Of a stretch of 64,000 bases of DNA, positions 12,884 to 25,619 are shown in pieces (the stretch's first letter is position 1; each line of letters begins with the position of its first letter). The stretch lies in NCBI RefSeq assembly GCF_026212465.1, contig NC_080063.1, positions 3,226,501 to 3,290,500 of the forward strand, given 5' to 3'. A program made the translations under genes and the position numbers. The notes beneath the pieces are model-generated. The model ran no database searches. It had not been told where the DNA came from and worked only from the letters and a program-made list of their open reading frames with translations. Source of the stretch: Amaranthus tricolor (lineage: Eukaryota > Streptophyta > Magnoliopsida > Caryophyllales > Amaranthaceae).

Positions 12884-14773
12884 TTCATCGTTCAATCTTC
12901 ATTGATCATTGATCCTTGTTCATTCTTCATCGTTCATTCTTCATTGATCATTGATCCTTGTTCATTCTTCATCGTTCATTCGTCATTGATGATTGGTCCT
13001 TGTTCATTCTTCATCGTTCATTCTTCATTGATCATTAATCCTTGTTCATTCTTCATCGTTCATTCGCATTGATCCTTGTTTGTTCTTTATCGTTCATTCT
13101 TCATTGATCATTGATCCTTGTTCATTCTTCATCGTTCATACTTCATTGATCATTGATCCTTGTTCATTCTTCATCGTTCATTCGTCATTGACCATGGACC
13201 CTTGTTCATTCTTCATCGTTTACTCTTCATTGATCATTGATCCTTGTTCATTCTTCATCGTTCATTCGTCATTGACCATTGACCCTTGTTCATTCTTCAT
13301 CGTTCATTCTTCATTGATCATTGATCCTTGTTCATTCTTCATCGTTCATTCGTCATTGATCATTGATCCTTGTTCATTCTTCATCGTTCAGTCTTCATTG
13401 ATCATTGATCCTTGTTAATTCTTCATTGTTCATTCGTCATTGATCATTGATCCTTGTTCATTCTTCATCATTCATTCTTCATTTATCATTCATCCTTGTT
13501 CATTCTTCATCGTTCATTCTTCATTGATCATTGATCCTTGTTCATTCTTCGTCGTTCATTCGTCATTGACCATTAATCCTTGTTCATTCTTCATCTTTCA
13601 TTCTTCATTGATCATTGATCCTTGTTCATTCTTCGTCGTTCATTCGTCATTGACCATTAATCCTTGTTCATTCTTCATCTTTCATTCTTCATTGATCATT
13701 GATCCTTGTTCATTCTTCTTCGTTCATTCGTCATTGACCATTGATCCTTGTTCATTCTTCATTGATCATTAATCCTTGTACATTTTTCATCGTTCATTCG
13801 TCATTGATCATTGATCCTTGTTCATTCTTCATCGTTCATTCTTCATTGATCATTGATCCTTGTTCATTCTTCATCGTTCATTCTTCATTTATCATTGATC
13901 CTTGTTGATTCTTCATCGTTCATTCGTCATTGATCATTGATCCTTATTCATTCTTCATTGATCATTGATCCTTGTTCATTCTTCATCGTTCATTCGTCAT
14001 TGACCATTGATCCTTGTTCATTCTTCACCGTTCATTCTTCATTGATCATTGATCCTTGTTCATTCTTCATTGTTCATTCGTCATTGATCATTGATTCTTG
14101 TTCATTCTTCATCGTTCATTCTTCATTTATCATTCATCCTTGTTCATTCTTCATCGTTCATTCTACATTGATCATTGATCCTTGTTCATTCTTCATCGTT
14201 CATTCGTCATTGACCATTAATCCTTGTTCATTCTTCATCGTTCATTCTTCATTGATCATTGATCCTTGTTCATTCTTCATCGTTCATTCATCATTGATCA
14301 TTGATCCTTGTTCATTCTTCATCGTTCATTCTTCATTGATCATTGATCCTTGTTCATTCTTCATCGTTCATTCTTCATTGATCATTAATCCTTGTTCATT
14401 TTTCATCGTTCATTCGTCATTGATCATTGATCCTTGTTCATTCTTCATCGTTCATTCTTCATTGATCATTGATCCTTGTTCATTCTTCATCGTTCATTCT
14501 TCATTTATCATTGATCCTTATTGATTCTTCATCGTTCATTCGTCATTGATCATTGATCCTTATTCATTCTTCATCGTTCATTCTTCATTGATCATTGATC
14601 CTTGTTCATTCTTCATCGTTCATTCTTCATTGATCATTGATCCTTGTTCATTTTTCATCGTTCATTCGTCATTGATCATTGATCCTTGTTCCTTCTTCAT
14701 CGTTCATTCTTCATTGATCATTGATCCTTGTTCATTCTTCATCGTTCATTCTTCATTGATCATTGATCCTTGT
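12884..14773. repeat. Mosaic segment with two 14-bp contractions
   Basis: No gene. The left part, to about 13690, follows about 6860-7670 (offset 6,024). The right part, about 13860-14770, follows about 7820-8760 with the offset changing from 6,052 to 6,038 across the second contraction. One h5+h6 half-unit is missing near 13760 and another near 13957. These two losses account for the interval 13072-15388 being 28 bp short of 42n-8. Confidence 0.75.
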
Positions 14774-17700
14774 TCATTCTTCATCGTTCATTCGTCATTG
14801 ACCATTAATCCTTTTTCATTCTTCATCGTTCATTCGTCATTGATCATTGATCCTTGTTCATTCTTCATCGTTCATACTTCATTGATCATTGATCCTTGTT
14901 CATTCTTCATCGTTCATTCGTCATTGACACTTGACCCTTGTTCATTCTTCATCGTTCATTATTCATTGATCATTAATCCTTGTTCATTCTTCATCGTTCA
15001 TTCGTCATTGATCATTGATCCTTGTTCATTCTTCATCGTTCAAACTTCATTGATCATTGATCCTTGTTCATTCTTCATTGTTCATTGGTCATTGATCATT
15101 GATCCTTGTTCATTCTTCATCGTTCATTCTTCATTTATCATTCATCCTTGTTCATTCTTCATCGTTCATTCTTCATTGATCATTGATCCTTGTTCATTCT
15201 TTATCGTTCAATCTTCATTGATCATTGATCCTTGTTCATTCTTCATCGCTCATTCTTCATTGATCATTGATCCTTGTTCATTCTTCATCGTTCATTCGTC
15301 ATTCATCATTGATCCTATTTCATTCTTCATCGTTCATTCTTCATTGATCATTGATCCTTGTTCATTCTTCATCGTTCATTCGCATTGATCCTTGTTTATT
15401 CTTTATCGTTCATTCTTCATTGATCATTGATCCTTGTTCATTCTTCATCGTTCATTCTTCATTGATCATTGATCCTTGTTCATTCTTCATCGTTCATTCG
15501 TCATTGACCATTAATCCTTTTTCATTCTTCATCGTTCATTCTTCATTGATCATTGATCCTTGTTCATTCTTCATCGTTCATACTTCATTGATCATTGATC
15601 CTTGTTCATTCTTCATTGTTCATTCGTCATTGACACTTGACCCTTGTTCATTCTTCATCGTTCATTCTTCATTGATCATTAATCCTTGTTCATTCTTCAT
15701 CGTTCATTCGTCATTGATCATTGATCCTTGTTCATTCTTCATCGTTCATTCTTCATTGATCATTGATCCGTGTTCATTCTTCATTGTTCATTCGTCATTG
15801 ATCATTGATCCTTGTTCATCCTTCATCGTTCATTCTTCATTTATCATTCATCCTTGTTCATTCTTCATCGTTCATTCTTCATTGATCATTGATCCTTGTT
15901 CATTCTCCATCGTTCATTCGTCATTGATCATTGATCCTTATTCATTCTTCATCGTTCATTCTTCATTGATCATTGATCCTTGTTCATTCTTCATCGTTCA
16001 TTCGTCATTGACCATTGATCCTTGTTCATTCTTCACCGTTCATTCTTCATTGATCATTGATCCTTGTTCATTCTTCATTGTTCATTCGTCATTGATCATT
16101 GATTCTTGTTCATTCTTCATCGTTCATTCTTCATTTATCATTCATCCTTGTTCATTCTTCATCGTTCATTCTACATTGATCATTGATCCTTGTTCATTCT
16201 TCATCGTTCATTCGTCATTGACCATTAATCCTTGTTCATTCTTCATCGTTCATTCTTCATTGATCATTGATCCTTGTTCATTCTTCATCGTTCATTCATC
16301 ATTGATCATTGATCCTTGTTCATTCTTCATCGTTCATTCTTCATTGATCATTGATCCTTGTTCATTCTTCATCGTTCATTCTTCATTGATCATTAATCCT
16401 TGTTCATTTTTCATCGTTCATTCGTCATTGATCATTGATCCTTGTTCATTCTTCATTGTTCATTCTTCATTGATCATTGATCCTTGTTCATTCTTCATCG
16501 TTCATTCTTCATTTATCATTGATCCTTATTGATTCTTCATCGTTCATTCGTCATTGATCATTGATCCTTATTCATTCTTCATCGTTCATTCTTCATTGAT
16601 CATTGATCCTTGTTCATTCTTCATCGTTCATTCTTCATTGATCATTGATCCTTGTTCATTTTTCATCGTTCATTCGTCATTGATCATTGATCCTTGTTCC
16701 TTCTTCATCGTTCATTCTTCATTGATCATTGATCCTTGTTCATTCTTCATCGTTCATTCTTCATTGATCATTGATCCTTGTTCATTCTTCATCGTTCATT
16801 CGTCATTGACCATTAATCCTTTTTCATTCTTCATCGTTCATTCGTCATTGATCATTGATCCTTGTTCATTCTTCATCGTTCATACTTCATTGATCATTGA
16901 TCCTTGTTCATTCTTCATCGTTCATTCGTCATTGACACTTGACCCTTGTTTATTCTTCATCGTTCATTCTTCATTGATCATTAATCCTTGTTCATTCTTC
17001 ATCGTTCATTCGTCATTGATCATTGATCCTTGTTCATTCTTCATCGTTCAAACTTCATTGATCATTGATCCGTGTTAATTCTTCATTGTTGATTCGTCAT
17101 TGATCATTGATCCTTGTTCATTCTTCATCGTTCATTCTTCATTTATCATTCATCCTTGTTCATTCTTCATCGTTCATTCTTCATTGATCATTGATCCTTG
17201 TTCATTCTTTATCGTTCAATCTTCATTGATCATTGATCCTTGTTCATTCTTCATCGTTCATTCTTCATTGATCATTGATACTTGTTCATTCTTCATCGTT
17301 CATTCGTCATTGACCATTAATCCTTTTTCATTCTTCATCGTTCATTCGTCATTGATCATTGATCCTTGTTCATTCTTCATCGTTCATACTTCATTGATCA
17401 TTGATCCTTGTTCATTCTTCATCGTTCATTCGTCATTTACACTTGACCCTTGTTCATTCTTCATCGTTCATTATTCATTGATCATTAATCCTTGTTCATT
17501 CTTCATCGTTCATTCGTCATTGATCATTGATCCTTGTTCATTCTTCATCGTTCAAACTTCATTGATCATTGATCCTTGTTCATTCTTCATTGTTCATTCG
17601 TCATTGATCATTGATCCTTGTTCATTCTTCATCGTTCATTCTTCATTTATCATTCATCCTTGTTCATTCTTCATCGTTCATTCTTCATTGATCATTGATC

Positions 17701-19024
17701 CTTGTTCATTCTTTATCGTTCAATCTTCATTGATCATTGATCCTTGTTCATTCTTCATCGCTCATTCTTCATTGATCATTGATCCTTGTTCATTCTTCAT
17801 CGTTCATTCGTTATTCATCATTGATCCTATTTCATTCTTCATCGTTCATTCTTCATTGATCATTGATCCTTGTTCATTCTTCATCGTTCATTCGCATTGA
17901 TCCTTGTTTATTCTTTATCGTTCATTCTTCATTGATCATTGATCCTTGTTCATTCTTCATCGTTCATTCTTCATTGATCATTGATCCTTGTTCATTCTTC
18001 ATCGTTCATTCGTCATTGACCATTAATCCTTTTTCATTCTTCATCGTTCATTCTTCATTGATCATTGATCCTTGTTCATTCTTCATCGTTCATACTTCAT
18101 TGATCATTGATCCTTGTTCATTCTTCATTGTTCATTCGTCATTGACACTTGACCCTTGTTCATTCTTCATCGTTCATTCTTCATTGATCATTAATCCTTG
18201 TTCATTCTTCATCGTTCATTCGTCATTGATCATTGATCCTTGTTCATTCTTCATCGTTCATTCTTCATTGATCATTGATCCGTGTTCATTCTTCATTGTT
18301 CATTCGTCATTGATCATTGATCCTTGTTCATCCTTCATCGTTCATTCTTCATTTATCATTCATCCTTGTTCATTCTTCATCGTTCATTCTTCATTGATCA
18401 TTGATCCTTGTTCATTCTTCATCGTTCAATCTTCATTGATCATTGATCCTTGTTCATTCTTCATCGTTCATTCTTCATTGATCATTGATCCTTGTTCATT
18501 CTTCATCGTTCATTCGTCATTGATGATTGATCCTTGTTCATTCTTCATCGTTCATTCTTCATTGATCATTAATCCTTGTTCATTCTTCATCGTTCATTCG
18601 CATTGATCCTTGTTTATTCTTTATCGTTCATTCTTCATTGATCATTGATCCTTGTTCATTCTTCATCGTTCATACTTCATTGATCATTGATCCTTGTTCA
18701 TTCTTCATCGTTCATTCGTCATTGACCATGGACCCTTGTTCATTCTTCATCGTTTACTCTTCATTGATCATTGATCCTTGTTCATTCTTCATCGTTCATT
18801 CGTCATTGACCATTGACCCTTGTTCATTCTTCATCGTTCATTCTTCATTGATCATTGATCCTTGTTCATTCTTCATCGTTCATTCGTCATTGATCATTGA
18901 TCCTTGTTCATTCTTCATCGTTCAGTCTTCATTGATCATTGATCCTTGTTAATTCTTCATTGTTCATTCGTCATTGATCATTGATCCTTGTTCATTCTTC
19001 ATCATTCATTCTTCATTTATCATT
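14774..19024. repeat. 4.25-kb block, second use of 9240-13490 material
   Basis: Follows 9240-13490 at a constant offset of 5,534. Junctions at 9854, 12366 and 13072 recur at 15388, 17900 and 18606, and the CCATGG monomer at 13192 recurs at 18726. A GGTCATTG h1 variant near 15086 is absent from the first use and marks this lineage. The match ends near 19024, where an ATCATTC monomer is replaced by ATCATTG and the series changes. Confidence 0.82.
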
Positions 19025-19225
19025 GATCCTTGTTCATTCTTCATCGTTCATTCGTCATTGACACTTGACCCTTGTTCATTCTTCATCGTTCATTATTCAT
19101 TGATCATTAATCCTTGTTCATTCTTCATCGTTCATTCGTCATTGATCATTGATCCTTGTTCATTCTTCATCGTTCAAACTTCATTGATCATTGATCCTTG
19201 TTCATTCTTCATTGTTCATTGGTCA
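17100..19225. repeat. 2,126-bp tandem duplication, copy 1
   Basis: Variant order from about 17100 to 19382 is repeated at offset 2,126 (51 monomers minus two 8-bp deletions). It includes the junctions at 17900 and 18606, the TTTACAC monomer near 17436 and the GTTATTC monomer near 17811. Overlaps the 4.25-kb block listed above. Confidence 0.85.
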
Positions 19226-21351
19226 TTGATCATTGATCCTTGTTCATTCTTCATCGTTCATTCTTCATTTATCATTCATCCTTGTTCATTCTTCATCGTT
19301 CATTCTTCATTGATCATTGATCCTTGTTCATTCTTTATCGTTCAATCTTCATTGATCATTGATCCTTGTTCATTCTTCATCGTTCATTCTTCATTGATCA
19401 TTGATACTTGTTCATTCTTCATCGTTCATTCGTCATTGACCATTAATCCTTTTTCATTCTTCATCGTTCATTCGTCATTGATCATTGATCCTTGTTCATT
19501 CTTCATCGTTCATACTTCATTGATCATTGATCCTTGTTCATTCTTCATCGTTCATTCGTCATTTACACTTGACCCTTGTTCATTCTTCATCGTTCATTAT
19601 TCATTGATCATTAATCCTTGTTCATTCTTCATCGTTCATTCGTCATTGATCATTGATCCTTGTTCATTCTTCATCGTTCAAACTTCATTGATCATTGATC
19701 CTTGTTCATTCTTCATTGTTCATTCGTCATTGATCATTGATCCTTGTTCATTCTTCATCGTTCATTCTTCATTTATCATTCATCCTTGTTCATTCTTCAT
19801 CGTTCATTCTTCATTGATCATTGATCCTTGTTCATTCTTTATCGTTCAATCTTCATTGATCATTGATCCTTGTTCATTCTTCATCGCTCATTCTTCATTG
19901 ATCATTGATCCTTGTTCATTCTTCATCGTTCATTCGTTATTCATCATTGATCCTATTTCATTCTTCATCGTTCATTCTTCATTGATCATTGATCCTTGTT
20001 CATTCTTCATCGTTCATTCGCATTGATCCTTGTTTATTCTTTATCGTTCATTCTTCATTGATCATTGATCCTTGTTCATTCTTCATCGTTCATTCTTCAT
20101 TGATCATTGATCCTTGTTCATTCTTCATCGTTCATTCGTCATTGACCATTAATCCTTTTTCATTCTTCATCGTTCATTCTTCATTGATCATTGATCCTTG
20201 TTCATTCTTCATCGTTCATACTTCATTGATCATTGATCCTTGTTCATTCTTCATTGTTCATTCGTCATTGACACTTGACCCTTGTTCATTCTTCATCGTT
20301 CATTCTTCATTGATCATTAATCCTTGTTCATTCTTCATCGTTCATTCGTCATTGATCATTGATCCTTGTTCATTCTTCATCGTTCATTCTTCATTGATCA
20401 TTGATCCGTGTTCATTCTTCATTGTTCATTCGTCATTGATCATTGATCCTTGTTCATCCTTCATCGTTCATTCTTCATTTATCATTCATCCTTGTTCATT
20501 CTTCATCGTTCATTCTTCATTGATCATTGATCCTTGTTCATTCTTCATCGTTCAATCTTCATTGATCATTGATCCTTGTTCATTCTTCATCGTTCATTCT
20601 TCATTGATCATTGATCCTTGTTCATTCTTCATCGTTCATTCGTCATTGATGATTGATCCTTGTTCATTCTTCATCGTTCATTCTTCATTGATCATTAATC
20701 CTTGTTCATTCTTCATCGTTCATTCGCATTGATCCTTGTTTATTCTTTATCGTTCATTCTTCATTGATCATTGATCCTTGTTCATTCTTCATCGTTCATA
20801 CTTCATTGATCATTGATCCTTGTTCATTCTTCATCGTTCATTCGTCATTGACCATGGACCCTTGTTCATTCTTCATCGTTTACTCTTCATTGATCATTGA
20901 TCCTTGTTCATTCTTCATCGTTCATTCGTCATTGACCATTGACCCTTGTTCATTCTTCATCGTTCATTCTTCATTGATCATTGATCCTTGTTCATTCTTC
21001 ATCGTTCATTCGTCATTGATCATTGATCCTTGTTCATTCTTCATCGTTCAGTCTTCATTGATCATTGATCCTTGTTAATTCTTCATTGTTCATTCGTCAT
21101 TGATCATTGATCCTTGTTCATTCTTCATCATTCATTCTTCATTTATCATTGATCCTTGTTCATTCTTCATCGTTCATTCGTCATTGACACTTGACCCTTG
21201 TTCATTCTTCATCGTTCATTATTCATTGATCATTAATCCTTGTTCATTCTTCATCGTTCATTCGTCATTGATCATTGATCCTTGTTCATTCTTCATCGTT
21301 CAAACTTCATTGATCATTGATCCTTGTTCATTCTTCATTGTTCATTGGTCA
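19226..21351. repeat. 2,126-bp tandem duplication, copy 2
   Basis: Direct repeat of 17100-19225, with junctions at 20026 and 20732 and the TTTACAC and GTTATTC variants carried along at the same offset. Similarity continues to about 21508, then the series switches to the version with the CGCTCATTC monomer. Confidence 0.85.
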
Positions 21352-24300
21352 TTGATCATTGATCCTTGTTCATTCTTCATCGTTCATTCTTCATTTATCA
21401 TTCATCCTTGTTCATTCTTCATCGTTCATTCTTCATTGATCATTGATCCTTGTTCATTCTTTATCGTTCAATCTTCATTGATCATTGATCCTTGTTCATT
21501 CTTCATCGCTCATTCTTCATTGATCATTGATCCTTGTTCATTCTTCATCGTTCATTCGTCATTCATCATTGATCCTATTTCATTCTTCATCGTTCATTCT
21601 TCATTGATCATTGATCCTTGTTCATTCTTCATCGTTCATTCGCATTGATCCTTGTTTATTCTTTATCGTTCATTCTTCATTGATCATTGATCCTTGTTCA
21701 TTCTTCATCGTTCATTCTTCATTGATCATTGATCCTTGTTCATTCTTCATCGTTCATTCGTCATTGACCATTAATCCTTTTTCATTCTTCATCGTTCATT
21801 CTTCATTGATCATTGATCCTTGTTCATTCTTCATCGTTCATACTTCATTGATCATTGATCCTTGTTCATTCTTCATTGTTCATTCGTCATTGACACTTGA
21901 CCCTTGTTCATTCTTCATCGTTCATTCTTCATTGATCATTAATCCTTGTTCATTCTTCATCGTTCATTCGTCATTGATCATTGATCCTTGTTCATTCTTC
22001 ATCGTTCATTCTTCATTGATCATTGATCCGTGTTCATTCTTCATTGTTCATTCGTCATTGATCATTGATCCTTGTTCATCCTTCATCGTTCATTCTTCAT
22101 TTATCATTCATCCTTGTTCATTCTTCATCGTTCATTCTTCATTGATCATTGATCCTTGTTCATTCTCCATCGTTCATTCGTCATTGATCATTGATCCTTA
22201 TTCATTCTTCATCGTTCATTCTTCATTGATCATTGATCCTTGTTCATTCTTCATCGTTCATTCGTCATTGACCATTGATCCTTGTTCATTCTTCACCGTT
22301 CATTCTTCATTGATCATTGATCCTTGTTCATTCTTCATTGTTCATTCGTCATTGATCATTGATTCTTGTTCATTCTTCATCGTTCATTCTTCATTTATCA
22401 TTCATCCTTGTTCATTCTTCATCGTTCATTCTACATTGATCATTGATCCTTGTTCATTCTTCATCGTTCATTCGTCATTGACCATTAATCCTTGTTCATT
22501 CTTCATCGTTCATTCTTCATTGATCATTGATCCTTGTTCATTCTTCATCGTTCATTCATCATTGATCATTGATCCTTGTTCATTCTTCATCGTTCATTCT
22601 TCATTGATCATTGATCCTTGTTCATTCTTCATCGTTCATTCTTCATTGATCATTAATCCTTGTTCATTTTTCATCGTTCATTCGTCATTGATCATTGATC
22701 CTTGTTCATTCTTCATTGTTCATTCTTCATTGATCATTGATCCTTGTTCATTCTTCATCGTTCATTCTTCATTTATCATTGATCCTTATTGATTCTTCAT
22801 CGTTCATTCGTCATTGATCATTGATCCTTATTCATTCTTCATCGTTCATTCTTCATTGATCATTGATCCTTGTTCATTCTTCATCGTTCATTCTTCATTG
22901 ATCATTGATCCTTGTTCATTTTTCATCGTTCATTCGTCATTGATCATTGATCCTTGTTCCTTCTTCATCGTTCATTCTTCATTGATCATTGATCCTTGTT
23001 CATTCTTCATCGTTCATTCTTCATTGATCATTGATCCTTGTTCATTCTTCATCGTTCATTCGTCATTGACCATTAATCCTTTTTCATTCTTCATCGTTCA
23101 TTCGTCATTGATCATTGATCCTTGTTCATTCTTCATCGTTCATACTTCATTGATCATTGATCCTTGTTCATTCTTCATCGTTCATTCGTCATTGACACTT
23201 GACCCTTGTTCATTCTTCATCGTTCATTCTTCATTGATCATTAATCCTTGTTCATTCTTCATCGTTCATTCGTCATTGATCATTGATCCTTGTTCATTCT
23301 TCATCGTTCAAACTTCATTGATCATTGATCCGTGTTAATTCTTCATTGTTCATTCGTCATTGATCATTGATCCTTGTTCATTCTTCATCGTTCATTCTTC
23401 ATTTATCATTCATCCTTGTTCATTCTTCATCGTTCATTCTTCATTGATCATTGATCCTTGTTCATTCTTTATCGTTCAATCTTCATTGATCATTGATCCT
23501 TGTTCATTCTTCATCGTTCATTCTTCATTGATCATTGATACTTGTTCATTCTTCATCGTTCATTCGTCATTGACCATTAATCCTTTTTCATTCTTCATCG
23601 TTCATTCGTCATTGATCATTGATCCTTGTTCATTCTTCATCGTTCATACTTCATTGATCATTGATCCTTGTTCATTCTTCATCGTTCATTCGTCATTGAC
23701 ACTTGACCCTTGTTCATTCTTCATCGTTCATTATTCATTGATCATTAATCCTTGTTCATTCTTCATCGTTCATTCGTCATTGATCATTGATCCTTGTTCA
23801 TTCTTCATCGTTCAAACTTCATTGATCATTGATCCTTGTTCATTCTTCATTGTTCATTCGTCATTGATCATTGATCCTTGTTCATTCTTCATCGTTCATT
23901 CTTCATTTATCATTCATCCTTGTTCATTCTTCATCGTTCATTCTTCATTGATCATTGATCCTTGTTCATTCTTTATCGTTCAATCTTCATTGATCATTGA
24001 TCCTTGTTCATTCTTCATCGCTCATTCTTCATTGATCATTGATCCTTGTTCATTCTTCATCGTTCATTCGTTATTCATCATTGATCCTATTTCATTCTTC
24101 ATCGTTCATTCTTCATTGATCATTGATCCTTGTTCATTCTTCATCGTTCATTCGCATTGATCCTTGTTTATTCTTTATCGTTCATTCTTCATTGATCATT
24201 GATCCTTGTTCATTCTTCATCGTTCATTCTTCATTGATCATTGATCCTTGTTCATTCTTCATCGTTCATTCGTCATTGACCATTAATCCTTTTTCATTCT

Positions 24301-25315
24301 TCATCGTTCATTCTTCATTGATCATTGATCCTTGTTCATTCTTCATCGTTCATACTTCATTGATCATTGATCCTTGTTCATTCTTCATTGTTCATTCGTC
24401 ATTGACACTTGACCCTTGTTCATTCTTCATCGTTCATTCTTCATTGATCATTAATCCTTGTTCATTCTTCATCGTTCATTCGTCATTGATCATTGATCCT
24501 TGTTCATTCTTCATCGTTCATTCTTCATTGATCATTGATCCGTGTTCATTCTTCATTGTTCATTCGTCATTGATCATTGATCCTTGTTCATCCTTCATCG
24601 TTCATTCTTCATTTATCATTCATCCTTGTTCATTCTTCATCGTTCATTCTTCATTGATCATTGATCCTTGTTCATTCTTCATCGTTCAATCTTCATTGAT
24701 CATTGATCCTTGTTCATTCTTCATCGTTCATTCTTCATTGATCATTGATCCTTGTTCATTCTTCATCGTTCATTCGTCATTGATGATTGATCCTTGTTCA
24801 TTCTTCATCGTTCATTCTTCATTGATCATTAATCCTTGTTCATTCTTCATCGTTCATTCGCATTGATCCTTGTTTATTCTTTATCGTTCATTCTTCATTG
24901 ATCATTGATCCTTGTTCATTCTTCATCGTTCATACTTCATTGATCATTGATCCTTGTTCATTCTTCATCGTTCATTCGTCATTGACCATGGACCCTTGTT
25001 CATTCTTCATCGTTTACTCTTCATTGATCATTGATCCTTGTTCATTCTTCATCGTTCATTCGTCATTGACCATTGACCCTTGTTCATTCTTCATCGTTCA
25101 TTCTTCATTGATCATTGATCCTTGTTCATTCTTCATCGTTCATTCGTCATTGATCATTGATCCTTGTTCATTCTTCATCGTTCAGTCTTCATTGATCATT
25201 GATCCTTGTTAATTCTTCATTGTTCATTCGTCATTGATCATTGATCCTTGTTCATTCTTCATCATTCATTCTTCATTTATCATTGATCCTTGTTCATTCT
25301 TCATCGTTCATTCTT
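21150..25315. repeat. 4.2-kb block, copy of 14890-19055
   Basis: Follows 14890-19055 at a constant offset of 6,260. The GGTCATTG marker is at about 21346, junctions at 21648, 24160 and 24866, and the CCATGG monomer near 24986. This is the third use of the 9.2-13.5 kb material. The extra 726 bp of offset relative to the previous use is consistent with the 2,126-bp duplication and an associated loss. Confidence 0.82.
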
Positions 25316-25619
25316 CATTGATCATTGATCCTTGTTCATTCTTCGTCGTTCATTCGTCATTGACCATTAATCCTTGTTCATTCTTCATCTTTCATTCTTC
25401 ATTGATCATTGATCCTTGTTCATTCTTCGTCGTTCATTCGTCATTGACCATTAATCCTTGTTCATTCTTCATCTTTCATTCTTCATTGATCATTGATCCT
25501 TGTTCATTCTTCTTCGTTCATTCGTCATTGACCATTGATCCTTGTTCATTCTTCATTGATCATTAATCCTTGTACATTTTTCATCGTTCATTCGTCATTG
25601 ATCATTGATCCTTGTTCAT
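25316..25619. repeat. Linker with a 14-bp contraction
   Basis: Ordinary monomers, including two TTCGTCG (h5) variants. One h5+h6 half-unit is missing near 25555, the same event as near 13760, with the same TGTACATTT variant downstream. The shared indel and variant show common descent of 25316-25619 and about 13520-13820. No gene. Confidence 0.8.
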
